Assembly (NCBI GenBank): GCA_944377405.1
Contig: CALWES010000002.1
Span: 174,127-238,126 of the forward strand
Length of the DNA stretch: 64,000 nt
From: an uncultured Lachnospiraceae bacterium
Lineage (GTDB): Bacteria; Bacillota; Clostridia; Lachnospirales; Lachnospiraceae
Direction: 5' to 3'
Part shown: positions 9,506 to 18,653 of the stretch, piece by piece
Position numbering within the stretch: the first letter of the stretch is position 1
How the letters are laid out: the number at the start of each line of letters is the position of its first letter
The notes under the pieces: generated by a model
Told to the model about the DNA's origin: nothing
The model's input: the letters and a program-made list of their open reading frames with translations, nothing else
Databases searched by the model: none
Position numbers and translations under genes: made by a program

Positions 9506-9579
9506 AAGCTACAGAAATATACAAAAGTGACAAAAATCAAAAAAGTAACGGAAAGTTACAAAAATTGCACTAAAAATGA

Positions 9580-9608
9580 TTGCAAATGATCGCGATACGT
9601 GTTATTTT
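9580..9608 (+). promoter_or_regulatory. Promoter for the accessory grdE-grdB locus
   Basis: TTGCAA (9580-9585), a 17-base spacer and TATTTT (9603-9608). One ATCGCGAT palindrome lies within the spacer. A long leader of about 170 bases follows. Confidence 0.6.
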
Positions 9609-9629
9609 ATTAACATAAGTTATCGCGAT
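9589..9629. promoter_or_regulatory. Paired palindromic operator, probably for the TetR regulator
   Basis: Two copies of the perfect palindrome ATCGCGAT at 9589-9596 and 9622-9629, with wider similarity (TGATCGCGATA versus TATCGCGATTA). They are 33 bases centre to centre, about three helical turns, and bracket the -10 region. Confidence 0.6.
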
Positions 9630-9791
9630 TATTTTTTTGAATAATCATAGAAACCATTCAATCAAAGTGTAACCACCACAGCGTTGTTTCTGCTTTTTCC
9701 ACCACAAGAGGCAGGGGCCGCGCACAGCACGAAGGAAGGGTAATTTTATTCACAAGTCGTCGTGATAACCAAAAACAAAGGAGGGGTTCAA

Positions 9792-11078
9792 ATGAAACTT
9801 GAATTAGGTAAGATCAAAATCAACGATATCAAGTTTGCAGACAAGACAGAAGTGAAGGACCACGTTCTTTATGTAAATAAGGAAGAAGTGGAGAAGCTGG
9901 TACTTGAGGACGATAAGCTCATCGGCTGCCATCTTGAGATCGCTCATCCGGGTGAGTCCACCCGTATTACACCGGTTAAGGATGTTATCGAGCCGCGTGT
10001 AAAGGTATCCGGTGGAGAGATCTTCCCGGGCGTGATCGGTAAGGTTACACCGCCAGTTGGTACCGGAAGGACCCATGCCCTGGATGGTATGACCGTTGTA
10101 ACGGTTGGCCGTATCGTTGGCTTCCAGGAGGGTGTTATCGATATGTCCGGCGTTGCAGCGGATTACTGCCCGTTCTCCAAGACCGTTAATCTCTGCGTAG
10201 TGATCGAGCCGGCTGAGGGCCTTGAGACTCATGTATATGAGAAGGCAGGCCGTATGGCAGGACTGAAGGTTGCAGCATATCTTGGCGAGACCGCAAGAAA
10301 TCTGGAGCCCGACACCCTCGAGACCTACGAGACAAAGCCGATCTTCGAGCAGGCTGCAGAGTATCCGGATCTTCCGAAGGTTGGATACATCCACATGCTT
10401 CAGTCCCAGGGACTTCTGCATGATACCTATTACTACGGAGTAGACGCAAAGAACTTTGTTCCCACCTTCATGTATCCCACAGAGATCATGGACGGTGCCA
10501 TCGTTTCCGGTAACTGCGTAGCTCCCTGCGATAAGGTTACTACCTATCATCATTTCCACAATCCTGTTATTGAGGACTGCTACAAGCATCACGGCAAGGA
10601 CATCAACTTCATGGGCGTTATCCTGACCAACGAGAACGTATTCCTGGCAGATAAGGAAAGACATTCCGACATGGTCGCAAAGCTCGCTGAGTACATGGGC
10701 CTTGACGGCGTGCTCATCACCGAGGAAGGCTACGGCAACCCGGATACCGACCTGATGATGAACTGTAAGAAGGTTGAGCAGAAGGGCATCAAGGTGGTTC
10801 TCATCACCGACGAGTTCCCGGGTAAGGACGGTAAGTCCCAGTCCCTGGCAGATACCTGTGACGAGGCTACGGCTCTTGCATCCTGCGGACAGGGTAATAT
10901 GACCCTTCAGTTCCCGGCTATGGACAAGGTTATCGGAACTCAGGATTACATCGAGTCTCAGATCGGCGGCTGGGCTGGCTGCGTAAATCCGGACGGCTCA
11001 TTCGAGGCAGAGATTCAGATCATTATTGCTTCCACCATTGCAAACGGCTTCAACAAGCTGGCTGCAAGAGGCTATTAA
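9792..11078 (+). CDS. Component B subunit alpha/beta precursor (GrdE/GrdG/GrdI family)
   Basis: A 428-residue proprotein of the substrate-binding component B of glycine, sarcosine or betaine reductase. Members are cleaved before a cysteine that becomes the pyruvoyl group forming a Schiff base with the substrate amine. That site is present as VSGNCVAPCDK with the cysteine at residue 242. The ATG at 9792 has AAAGGAGGGG upstream; a distal ATG at 9762 lacks a site. It is followed after 27 bases by the selenocysteine-containing partner. Because the glycine-type copy lies with grdA and grdCD at 36 kb, this one may be specific for sarcosine or betaine. The sequence alone does not decide the substrate. 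Confidence 0.88.
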   Translation: MKLELGKIKINDIKFADKTEVKDHVLYVNKEEVEKLVLEDDKLIGCHLEIAHPGESTRITPVKDVIEPRVKVSGGEIFPGVIGKVTPPVGTGRTHALDGMTVVTVGRIVGFQEGVIDMSGVAADYCPFSKTVNLCVVIEPAEGLETHVYEKAGRMAGLKVAAYLGETARNLEPDTLETYETKPIFEQAAEYPDLPKVGYIHMLQSQGLLHDTYYYGVDAKNFVPTFMYPTEIMDGAIVSGNCVAPCDKVTTYHHFHNPVIEDCYKHHGKDINFMGVILTNENVFLADKERHSDMVAKLAEYMGLDGVLITEEGYGNPDTDLMMNCKKVEQKGIKVVLITDEFPGKDGKSQSLADTCDEATALASCGQGNMTLQFPAMDKVIGTQDYIESQIGGWAGCVNPDGSFEAEIQIIIASTIANGFNKLAARGY

Positions 11079-11105
11079 TGAAGCCTGCAGAAAGGAGAAG
11101 ATGAG

Positions 11106-12425
11106 ATGGCTAAATATAAGATCGTTCATTATCTGAACCAGTTCTTCGCTGGTATCGGCGGCGAGGAAATGGCTGACTATAAGCCCGAGCTTAGAGAGGG
11201 CGTTGTTGGACCTGGTGGAGCACTTGCAGCTGCACTTGGCCCGGACTACGAGATCGTTGCAACCGTGATCTGCGGTGACAACTATTTCGGTGAGAACCTG
11301 GACGAGGCTACCGACACCATCATCGAGATGGTTAAGAAGTACGAGCCCGACGTATTCGTAGCTGGACCTGCCTTCAATGCAGGACGTTACGGTGTTGCCT
11401 GCGGTACCATCTGTAAGGCAGTTGAGGAGAGACTTGGTATTCCGGTACTGACCGCTGAATACGAAGAGAACCCGGGTACCGATATGTTCAAGAAGGACGT
11501 TATCATCGTTAAGACCGGTAACTCCTCCGCAGACATGAAGAATGCGATCCCCACCATGGCAAAGCTCATCAAGAAGATGGCTACCGGTGAGGAGATCCTT
11601 GGACCGGCTGTTGAGGGATATCATGAGAGAGGCATCCGTGTGAACTACTTCGCTGAGAAGAGAGGTTCCGAGCGTGGTCTTGAGATGCTGATCAAGAAGA
11701 TGAAGGGCGAGCCCTTTGAGACTGATCTTCCCATGCCCAAGTTCGACCGTGTAGCACCTGCTGATCCCATCAAGGACATCAAGCACGCTACCATCGCAGT
11801 GGTTACCTCCGGTGGTGTTGTTCCCCAGGGCAACCCGGATCACATCGAGTCCTCCAACGCAACCAAGTTCGGTGAGTACTCCATCGCCGGTAAGGACAGC
11901 ATGTCTCCCGACGAGTTCACCACCATCCACGGTGGATATGACAGACAGTTCGTTATGGCGAACCCCAACCTGGTAGTTCCGCTGGATGTACTTCGCGAGC
12001 TGGAGAAGGCCGGCGAGTTCGGTAAGCTGTATGACAGCTTCTTCACCACAACCGGTACCGGTACCGCAACCGGATCCGCTGCAAAGTTCGGTGATGCCAT
12101 TGGTAAGAAACTGAAGGAGGATGGCGTAGACGGCGTAATTCTCGTCTCCACGTGAGGAACCTGCACACGTTGCGGCGCAACGATGGTTAAGGGTATCGAG
12201 AAGTATGGTCTTCCGGTAGTTCATATGGCAACTGTTGTTCCGATCTCACTTACGATCGGTGCAAACCGTATCATCCCCGGCGTAGGTATCCCCTATCCGC
12301 TTGGTGATCCCACTCAGGGTGAGGTAGATTCCAAGAAGATCCGTATGAGAATGGTTAAGAGAGCTCTTAAGGCTCTTCAGACTCCGGTTGACGGACAGAC
12401 CGTTTTCGAGAAGGACGACTTCTAA
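11106..12425 (+). CDS. Component B selenoprotein subunit gamma (GrdB/GrdF/GrdH family)
   Basis: A 439-residue selenoprotein read through an in-frame TGA at 12153-12155 (Sec350). The frame continues as GTCTRCGATM, giving the family's UxxCxxC centre that attacks the substrate and passes the carboxymethyl group to GrdA. Without readthrough the product would stop at residue 349 and lose the conserved C-terminal 90 residues, and the downstream frame shows full similarity to the paralogue at 37.5 kb. A hairpin with the spacing of the E. coli fdhF SECIS follows the TGA. The gene is paired with the precursor gene upstream and ends in a strong terminator. Substrate (sarcosine or betaine more likely than glycine) is inferred only from context. 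Confidence 0.9.
12153..12185 (+). promoter_or_regulatory. SECIS element of the accessory grdB-like gene
   Basis: The perfect stem CGTTGC-GGC-GCAACG lies at 12168-12182. The loop GG falls 22-23 bases from the U of UGA, the same spacing as in E. coli fdhF. The surrounding 42 bases (12150-12191) are identical to the second copy at 38557-38598. Confidence 0.8.
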
Positions 12426-12455
12426 TCTTCCAACGGTAATGAGAACCTTTTAAGC

Positions 12456-12494
12456 TGCAGTGCGGTGCGCAACTGCGCATCGCACTGTTTTTTT
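12456..12494 (+). terminator. Rho-independent terminator
   Basis: GC-rich hairpin formed by CAGTGCG and CGCACTG with an inner GTGCGC/GCGCAT pairing, followed by seven T residues. Confidence 0.88.
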
Positions 12495-12601
12495 ACCAAA
12501 GGATTGTTACTTTTTCAACAAATTGAAGCCGGAATGTTAATTCCAAAGTGCCGGTCCTTTGGCCAAAACAAAATCCATCTATTTTATTAGGAGGGTATTA
12601 T

Positions 12602-13741
12602 ATGGGCGGCAATGAAAAAGTGAACTGGAAACGTGTTCTGATCCTTGCTGGTGCAGTTATCGCGTTTACCATCGGTTCCGGTTTTGCTACCGGACAGGAG
12701 ATCATTCAGTACTTCACGGCATACGGGGTAAAGGGTATCCTTGCCGTATTACTGTTCCTTGTGATCTTCCTTTACTACAACATCAACTTCGCAAATGCCG
12801 GTGCTACCGAGCGTTTTGAGAAGGGTAATGACGTCTATAAGTATTTCTGCGGAAAGTACATCGGAACCTTCTTCGATTACTATTCCACGATCTTCTGCTA
12901 TATGTCATTCTGGGTAATGGTAGGCGGTTCCGCTTCCACCCTGAATCAGCAGTACGGACTTCCCCTCTGGGCAGGCGGAACCATCCTGGCTGTTCTTGCA
13001 ATCCTGACGGTAGTAGGAGGACTGAACTCTCTGGTTGATAAGATCGGTGCAGTAGGTCCGGCCATCGTCGTACTCTGTATCGCCATCGGTCTGATCACCG
13101 TGATCCGTGACGGCGCCAACATCCCGGCTGGTCTGGAAGTAATCGAGACCGGTGCTTATGCAGGCGCAGAAGCAGGGGAGACCATGATGAATGCAGGTAA
13201 TACCTGGCTCATCTCCGGTATCAGCTATGCAGGCTTCGTTCTTCTGTGGTTCGCAAGCTTCACGGCAGCTCTTGGTTCCCAGAACAGCAAGAAGGACCTG
13301 TATCATGGTATCGTCTGGGGCGCAGTTGCAGTATGCGTAGCCATCGTGCTTATTTCCTTTGCACAGATTGCAAACGTTAATACTCCGGACAGCACCGGAA
13401 CCATGTATGTATGGAATGCTGATATCCCGAACCTGATCCTTGCAGAGCGTATCTGGAAGCCCTTCTCTGCGATCTTCGCTATCGTAGTATTCGGCGGTAT
13501 CTATACCACAGCCGTTCCGCTTCTTTACAACCCTGCAGCCAGATTTGCAAAGGAAGGCACCAGCCAGTTCAAGATGCTGACCATCGTGCTTGGTCTCATC
13601 GGTCTGGTAGTTGGTCTCTTCGTTCCCTTCAGAACCCTTGTTAACTACATCTACGTTCTGAACGGATATCTCGGTGCAGTTCTCATTATCTTCATGGTAG
13701 TGAAGAATGTAAGAGATCTTATGGCAAAGAAGCAGGCTTAA
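12602..13741 (+). CDS. YkvI-like multipass membrane transporter
   Basis: A 379-residue membrane protein with about ten hydrophobic helices. It resembles the YkvI family of predicted transporters in the APC superfamily; the N-terminal AGAVIAFTIGSGFATGQEI contains the GSGFATGQE segment typical of these proteins. The ATG at 12602 follows AGGAGGG at 12589-12595; an upstream in-frame start at 12548 is unlikely. It lies after the terminator of the component B gene, and its codon use is similar to the highly expressed grd genes. By position it is a candidate importer for the substrate of this accessory reductase (inference). Family assignment is by recall of motifs only. Confidence 0.7.
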   Translation: MGGNEKVNWKRVLILAGAVIAFTIGSGFATGQEIIQYFTAYGVKGILAVLLFLVIFLYYNINFANAGATERFEKGNDVYKYFCGKYIGTFFDYYSTIFCYMSFWVMVGGSASTLNQQYGLPLWAGGTILAVLAILTVVGGLNSLVDKIGAVGPAIVVLCIAIGLITVIRDGANIPAGLEVIETGAYAGAEAGETMMNAGNTWLISGISYAGFVLLWFASFTAALGSQNSKKDLYHGIVWGAVAVCVAIVLISFAQIANVNTPDSTGTMYVWNADIPNLILAERIWKPFSAIFAIVVFGGIYTTAVPLLYNPAARFAKEGTSQFKMLTIVLGLIGLVVGLFVPFRTLVNYIYVLNGYLGAVLIIFMVVKNVRDLMAKKQA

Positions 13742-13787
13742 AATGTCTGCAGTCCGGAAAGCCCGGACCAATGATCTATGATAACAA

Positions 13788-13824
13788 AAGAGGCGGCAGG
13801 CCCGAAAGGGTCTGCCGCCTCTTT
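13788..13824. terminator. Bidirectional terminator
   Basis: The stem AAGAGGCGGCAG/CTGCCGCCTCTT with T-rich flanks on both sides separates the convergent transporter and hydrolase genes. Confidence 0.85.
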
Positions 13825-13869
13825 GCCGTAAAGTTGCGGGAATACGATGTTTTTCAAGCTCCTAACCCT

Positions 13870-14583
13870 TTAATTGGCGGAAGCCTGCTTTGCCAGTTCC
13901 GTAAAGAGGGGCAGCATGGCATCTCCGGCAGGCAGCATGGCCTCCGGATGCCACTGGAGTCCGAGGCCGAAGCCATAATCCCGGACCTCCACCGCCTCTA
14001 CGATGCCGTCGGAGCAGGTGGCTGCCACCTGCAGCCGGTCCGCCACCTGCTTCAAAGCCTGATGATGGTAGCTGTTGGTCCAGACGCTGGAACCGAAGAG
14101 GCTGTGCAGGATGGTCCCTTCCACGATGGAGACCGGATGGGTCACATCTCCCCGTTCCGTCTGCTGCATGTGTTTGGCTGCCTTATCGGAATACTCGGAA
14201 ATATCCTGGTAAAGGGTGCCTCCCAGGGCCACGTTCAGCACCTGGATGCCCCGGCAGATGGCGATGAAGGGCTTTCCGCTCTCAATGACCATACGGATCA
14301 GGGTCAGCTGATAGTCGTCCAGCAGGAGGCTGGTGGGGCCGCAGAGGGGGCTCTGGAGCTCACCGTAATGCATGGGGGATACGTCCTGTCCGCCGCTGAA
14401 TACAAAGCCCTGGCAGAGGGATACATACTCCCGGAGGACCTCCCGGTCAGCCGTCACGGGAAGGAGCAGGGGAGCGCCGCCGCCGCGGATGACAGCTGCG
14501 GGATAATTGTTATTCGTATAGATCCTGGGGACCGCCAGGTCGTCGTAGACCGTGGCGATGCCGATGGCAGGTTTCAGTGACAT
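13870..14583 (-). CDS. Class I glutamine amidotransferase-like gamma-glutamyl hydrolase (PuuD-like)
   Basis: A 237-residue cytosolic enzyme of the peptidase C26 / gamma-glutamyl-gamma-aminobutyrate hydrolase family. The triad is recognisable: the nucleophile cysteine in KPFIAICRGIQVLN and the histidine in LGLQWHPEAM. The conserved GFVFSGGQDVSP precedes them. The start at 14583 has GGAGGTCAC upstream on this strand. It stands alone between divergent and convergent neighbours. Members cleave gamma-glutamyl bonds in polyamine or peptide catabolism, but no puu partner genes are nearby, so the substrate is unknown. Confidence 0.85.
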   Translation of the reverse strand: MSLKPAIGIATVYDDLAVPRIYTNNNYPAAVIRGGGAPLLLPVTADREVLREYVSLCQGFVFSGGQDVSPMHYGELQSPLCGPTSLLLDDYQLTLIRMVIESGKPFIAICRGIQVLNVALGGTLYQDISEYSDKAAKHMQQTERGDVTHPVSIVEGTILHSLFGSSVWTNSYHHQALKQVADRLQVAATCSDGIVEAVEVRDYGFGLGLQWHPEAMLPAGDAMLPLFTELAKQASAN

Positions 14584-14878
14584 GTAAGTGACCTCCTTAT
14601 GCAGTTCTGTTCTATCGAACAAGTATAACATATTTGGGGGAAAAGGCTATATATGAAATCAGGTTATGGCTTACCCCTTCTTTTTATTATAGAAGAAAAT
14701 CATATTTGTAATCATATTATAAGGAAATAGGGGGCTTTGAAAAAAACAGCTTGAAGAGAAAGCGGATCTGTGCCATAATGTGCGAAATCCGGACAAGGAA
14801 GCGGAAAAATGATTACACATAGCGTACGGATGTCTGCTATGAAACAACATGAAAAATGACGCCAGCTGTAAGAAATTG

Positions 14879-14907
14879 TTGACAGCTATCCCGTTTTGAG
14901 GGATAAT
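14879..14907 (+). promoter_or_regulatory. Promoter of the first peptide transporter operon
   Basis: TTGACA (14879-14884), 17 bases, GATAAT (14902-14907). A second TATAAT at 14922-14927 could serve an alternative start. The rest of the roughly 400-base gap from 14584 is AT-rich without a recognisable gene. Confidence 0.7.
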
Positions 14908-14996
14908 TAACAAAACTAGTGTATAATCATACAGTTTTTTGATCCGCTGGCCTTTACGGTACAGCAACGTAAACCACAAAAGGAGGGACGCGTATT

Positions 14997-16721
14997 ATGA
15001 AACGAGATATGAAACGGCTTGTTGCTCTGGCCCTGGCCGGAACGATGGCACTTTCTCTTGCCGGATGCGGCGGGGGGGGCACCCAGAGCAGCGATAACGG
15101 CGGACAGACAGCTGCTGCCACAGCGGAAGGCTCTGCATCAGAGACTCCTGAAGCAGCAAAGCCCGTATCTACCTTCACGGTAGAGGTTCCGGAGGGCGAG
15201 TCCGTATCCCAGCAGACGGATGTGGTCGGCGCTACCAGTGTGGACTTCACCACTATGGATCCCATGGATACTTCCGACACCCTGTCCGGCGGTCTTCAGA
15301 GACTGATCATGGACGGCTTCTTCGGCTTCAATGACGACATGGAGATCATCCCCATGCTGGCAGAGAGCTATGAGGCAAACGACGACGCTACGGAGTATAC
15401 CCTTCACATTCGTCAGGGTATCACCTTCTCCGACGGCACTCCCATGGACGCAGCAGCAGCCAAGGCAAACCTTGACCGTTGGGGCGACAAGGAGCTGGGC
15501 CTTAAGAGGACCACGCTTCTTTGCAACGTGATCGATCATACGGATATCGTAGACGACTATACCGTAAAGGTTACCCTTTCCCAGCCCTTCGGTGCCTTCA
15601 TCGCAACCCTGGCTCACCCGGCCTGCGTGCTTATGAGCCCCGAAGTGATCGCACAGGGCAACGAGGCCTGCGCTACCAACCCCATCGGTACCGGACAGTA
15701 CCTCTTCAAGGAGTGGGTTGCAGGCGACCACGCAACCGTAACCCTGAATCCCGAGTGGTGGGGCTATGATGCAGAGATCTGCGGCGGCACCGCACTGGCT
15801 GAGCCGGACGCAGGCTTCAAGAGCATCACCTTCCGCCCCGTAGCGGAGAACGCTACCCGTGTTGCAATGCTGCAGGCTGGCGACGCAGACTTCATCTGGC
15901 CGGTTCCCAGCGAGAGCATGGCTACCCTGGCAGCTGATCCCAACGTTTGCGTAAACGCTGAGGAGAGTATCGTTGTTCGTTACATCTTCATGAACAACCA
16001 GAAGGAGCCCTACACCGACAAGAGAGTCCGTCAGGCAATGAACTACGCCATCAACAGGGACGCCTACATCCAGGTTGTAAAGAACGGCCTTGCCACAACG
16101 GCAACCTCCGTTATGGGACCGGCTGTTCAGCACTACAAGGCAAACGATCCCTATCCCTATGATCCGGAGAAGGCTAAGGAGCTTCTGGCTGAGGCAGGAT
16201 ATCCCGATGGATTCGAGACCACCCTTACCTGCGCCAGCACCACGGCTAACCTGAAGCAGGCTGAGTTCATTCAGCAGCAGCTGGCTCAGGTTGGAATCAA
16301 GGTGAACATCAACGCTCTGGAGAGCGCAGTTGTAAACGAGATGATCCAGGATACGGACGCACCGGGTGCAGAGGCTGAGGTTGAGCTTTACACCATCGGT
16401 TGGTCTTCCTCCACCGGCGATGCAGACTGGTCTCTTCGTCCGCTGCTTGCCATCGAGTCCGAGCCGCCCATGAGCTACAACATCTGCTACTATGAGAACC
16501 CGGATTTCGACAACCTGCTGTACGAAGCACTTTCCACTGCAGACGAGAGCGTCAGAGCAGAGAAGTATGCCGAGGCACAGGATATCGCCTGGGAGGACTG
16601 CCCCATGGTATGCCTTGTAAACGACGACAACACCTGGGGTACTTCCAACAAGATCGCCAATGTGAAGAACTACGCAGATGGCTGCTTGAACATCAGAAAC
16701 GCAAGAATGCTTGCTGAGTAA
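14997..16721 (+). CDS. Peptide ABC transporter substrate-binding lipoprotein (family 5)
   Basis: A 574-residue extracellular solute-binding protein of the DppA/OppA family. It has a lipoprotein signal peptide with lipobox LAGC (lipidated cysteine at residue 24), then an Ala/Ser/Thr-rich linker. Family features include FTTMDPMDTSD near the N terminus and YTLHIRQGITFSDGTPMDAA. The ATG at 14997 has AGGAGGG upstream. It heads a complete dpp-like operon with two permeases, two ATPases and two peptidases, so oligopeptide or dipeptide import is the expected role. The hairpin after the gene may keep binding protein in excess over the membrane parts. Confidence 0.92.
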   Translation: MKRDMKRLVALALAGTMALSLAGCGGGGTQSSDNGGQTAAATAEGSASETPEAAKPVSTFTVEVPEGESVSQQTDVVGATSVDFTTMDPMDTSDTLSGGLQRLIMDGFFGFNDDMEIIPMLAESYEANDDATEYTLHIRQGITFSDGTPMDAAAAKANLDRWGDKELGLKRTTLLCNVIDHTDIVDDYTVKVTLSQPFGAFIATLAHPACVLMSPEVIAQGNEACATNPIGTGQYLFKEWVAGDHATVTLNPEWWGYDAEICGGTALAEPDAGFKSITFRPVAENATRVAMLQAGDADFIWPVPSESMATLAADPNVCVNAEESIVVRYIFMNNQKEPYTDKRVRQAMNYAINRDAYIQVVKNGLATTATSVMGPAVQHYKANDPYPYDPEKAKELLAEAGYPDGFETTLTCASTTANLKQAEFIQQQLAQVGIKVNINALESAVVNEMIQDTDAPGAEAEVELYTIGWSSSTGDADWSLRPLLAIESEPPMSYNICYYENPDFDNLLYEALSTADESVRAEKYAEAQDIAWEDCPMVCLVNDDNTWGTSNKIANVKNYADGCLNIRNARMLAE

Positions 16722-16754
16722 GTGTAAACAAAGAAATAGACAGGCTTTATGAGG

Positions 16755-16794
16755 AAATGGCCTGGCGGCAAGGAAAGGCCTGCCGGGCCATTTT
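16755..16794 (+). terminator. Attenuating hairpin between binding protein and permease genes
   Basis: AAATGGCC at 16755-16762 pairs with GGCCATTTT near 16786-16794 around an imperfect inner stem, with a short T run. Partial termination would lower permease expression relative to the binding protein. Confidence 0.6.
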
Positions 16795-16822
16795 CATATT
16801 ATTAGGAACGGGAGAGTAGGCA

Positions 16823-17743
16823 ATGCTGAAATATACGATCAAAAGAATCATAGGTGTCATTCCCACCCTGATCATTGTCGTGACCTTTGTATTCTTCTTT
16901 GTCCGTCTGATCCCCGGTGACCCCGCAAGACTTGTGGCAGGTCCCCAGGCGACCCAGGCAGACGTGGAAGTTGTCAGGGAGGAGTTGGGCCTGAACAAGC
17001 CCCTTGTGAACCAGTATGCGGATTATGTAGTGGGGCTTCTTCACGGAGACCTGGGCACATCCCTTCGGACAAAGCGCCCGGTGGCTCTGGAGGTAAGCCT
17101 CCGTTATATGAATACGGTGAAGCTGACGCTATTCAGCCTTACCTGGAGCGTAATCGTAGGTGTGCTGCTGGGCGTCTGGTCAGGTAAGAATCGGTCCAAG
17201 TGGCAGGACTATACGGGTATGACTCTGGCCATATCCGGCATATCCATGCCATCCTTCTGGATCGGCTTTTTGCTGATCATGGTGTTTGCAGTAAACCTTG
17301 GCTGGTTCCCCACAACGGGAGCGGATTCCTGGAAGAGCTTCATATTGCCGGGCATTGCCCTTGGAACCAGTATCGCGGCCATCATCGCCCGCTTTACCAG
17401 GTCCTCCATTATTGAGGTTATGAAGGAGGACTACATCCGTACGGCCAGGGCAAAGGGCCTCAGGGAGAAGACGGTGATCTGGAAGCATGCCTTCCGGAAC
17501 GCCATGATCTCCGTGGTAACGGTAGTAGGACTGCAGTTCGGTTTCCTGCTGGGTGGCTCCGTTGTTACCGAAACGGTATTCGCCTTCCCGGGACTTGGCT
17601 CTCTGCTGGTTGAATCCGTAAACTACCGTGATTACAACGCGATCCAGTCCCTGATCCTGATCTTTTCACTGCACTTTATCGTGATCAATCTGGTGGTAGA
17701 CATACTCTATGCTCTGCTGAATCCGGAAATCAAGCTGAGCTAA
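16823..17743 (+). CDS. dppB: Peptide ABC transporter permease, DppB type
   Basis: A 306-residue inner-membrane permease with six expected helices. The N terminus (YTIKRIIGVIPTLIIVVTFVFFFVRLIPGDPA) is typical of DppB/OppB. The cytoplasmic EAA-like loop that contacts the ATPase is RTARAKGLREKTVIWKHAFRNA. It is the second gene of the operon, 17 bases upstream of its partner permease. Substrate range is set by the binding protein and cannot be given more precisely than peptides. Confidence 0.93.
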   Translation: MLKYTIKRIIGVIPTLIIVVTFVFFFVRLIPGDPARLVAGPQATQADVEVVREELGLNKPLVNQYADYVVGLLHGDLGTSLRTKRPVALEVSLRYMNTVKLTLFSLTWSVIVGVLLGVWSGKNRSKWQDYTGMTLAISGISMPSFWIGFLLIMVFAVNLGWFPTTGADSWKSFILPGIALGTSIAAIIARFTRSSIIEVMKEDYIRTARAKGLREKTVIWKHAFRNAMISVVTVVGLQFGFLLGGSVVTETVFAFPGLGSLLVESVNYRDYNAIQSLILIFSLHFIVINLVVDILYALLNPEIKLS

Positions 17744-17759
17744 GGGAGGGAGCACGGTT

Positions 17760-18638
17760 ATGGCAAAAGAAAAAGTTTTAAATGAGCGGACAGACATCAA
17801 CACCCCATTCAAGGACTTTGTGAGAAAGTTCAAAAAGCAGAAGACTGCCCTGGTGGCAATGTGCTTCATCATTTTCCTGGTGATCCTGTCCTTTATCAGC
17901 TATCAGATCGCCCCCTACGGCATCAATGAATATGATTATATGTCTATCCTTCAGGGACCCAGTGCAGCCCACTGGTTCGGCACCGACGAGTTCGGAAGGG
18001 ATCTGTTCTCCCGTATCATCTGCGGTACCCGGATCTCCCTGAGCGTAGGCCTGTTCTCCGTCAGCATCGCTGCCATCTGCGGCACCATCCTGGGACTGCT
18101 GGGGGGCTATTACGGAGGCCTGCTTGATTCCGCCATCATGCGTGTCTGCGATGTACTCTTCGCATTCCCCGGTATCATCCTGGCCATCGCCATCATCGCC
18201 ATCCTGGGCAGCGGCATGACCAACGTGGTGATCGCCGTGGCGGTATTCAGTACCCCTACCTTTGCAAGGCTTGTAAGAAGTACCACCCTTGCCACCAAGG
18301 GGAATGTATTCGTACAGGCAGCCCGGAACATCGGCGCCAGTGACGCCCGGATCCTGTTCCGGCACATCCTGCCCAGTGCGATCCCGAACATCATTGTACA
18401 GTACACCATGTCCATCGGTACCTCCATCCTGACTGCATCCAGCTTAAGCTTCCTGGGAATGGGCGCACAGCCGCCCACACCGGAGTGGGGACTTCTGCTG
18501 AGCAATGGCCGTACCTACATGATGACCAGCTGGCATACCACACTGTTCCCGGGTCTCGCCATCTTCCTGACCGTTCTTGCCTTCAACCTGCTGGGTGACG
18601 GTCTGAGAGACGCACTGGATCCGAAGCTGAGCGACTGA
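17760..18638 (+). CDS. dppC: Peptide ABC transporter permease, DppC type
   Basis: A 292-residue partner permease with the N-terminal DppC/OppC helix, the conserved HWFGTDEFGRDLFSRII segment and the coupling loop QAARNIGASDARILFRHILP. GGGAGGG precedes the ATG. Together with the upstream gene it forms the heterodimeric channel. Confidence 0.93.
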   Translation: MAKEKVLNERTDINTPFKDFVRKFKKQKTALVAMCFIIFLVILSFISYQIAPYGINEYDYMSILQGPSAAHWFGTDEFGRDLFSRIICGTRISLSVGLFSVSIAAICGTILGLLGGYYGGLLDSAIMRVCDVLFAFPGIILAIAIIAILGSGMTNVVIAVAVFSTPTFARLVRSTTLATKGNVFVQAARNIGASDARILFRHILPSAIPNIIVQYTMSIGTSILTASSLSFLGMGAQPPTPEWGLLLSNGRTYMMTSWHTTLFPGLAIFLTVLAFNLLGDGLRDALDPKLSD

Positions 18639-18653
18639 TGAAGGGGGTAAGAG

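Noticed and set aside
12153..12155. TGA as a real stop or a frameshift in the grdB-like gene
   Set aside because: The same frame continues with the conserved UxxCxxC and C-terminal region, and a SECIS-type hairpin follows. The same holds at 38560 and 40515.
12183..12425. Separate small gene downstream of the TGA
   Set aside because: It is the C-terminal part of the selenoprotein, and the apparent ATG is an internal methionine. The small frames at 38590-38820 and 40533-40859 are rejected for the same reason.
13771..14580. A 269-codon plus-strand frame
   Set aside because: It is the antisense of the PuuD-like hydrolase, which has intact catalytic motifs and a good ribosome site.
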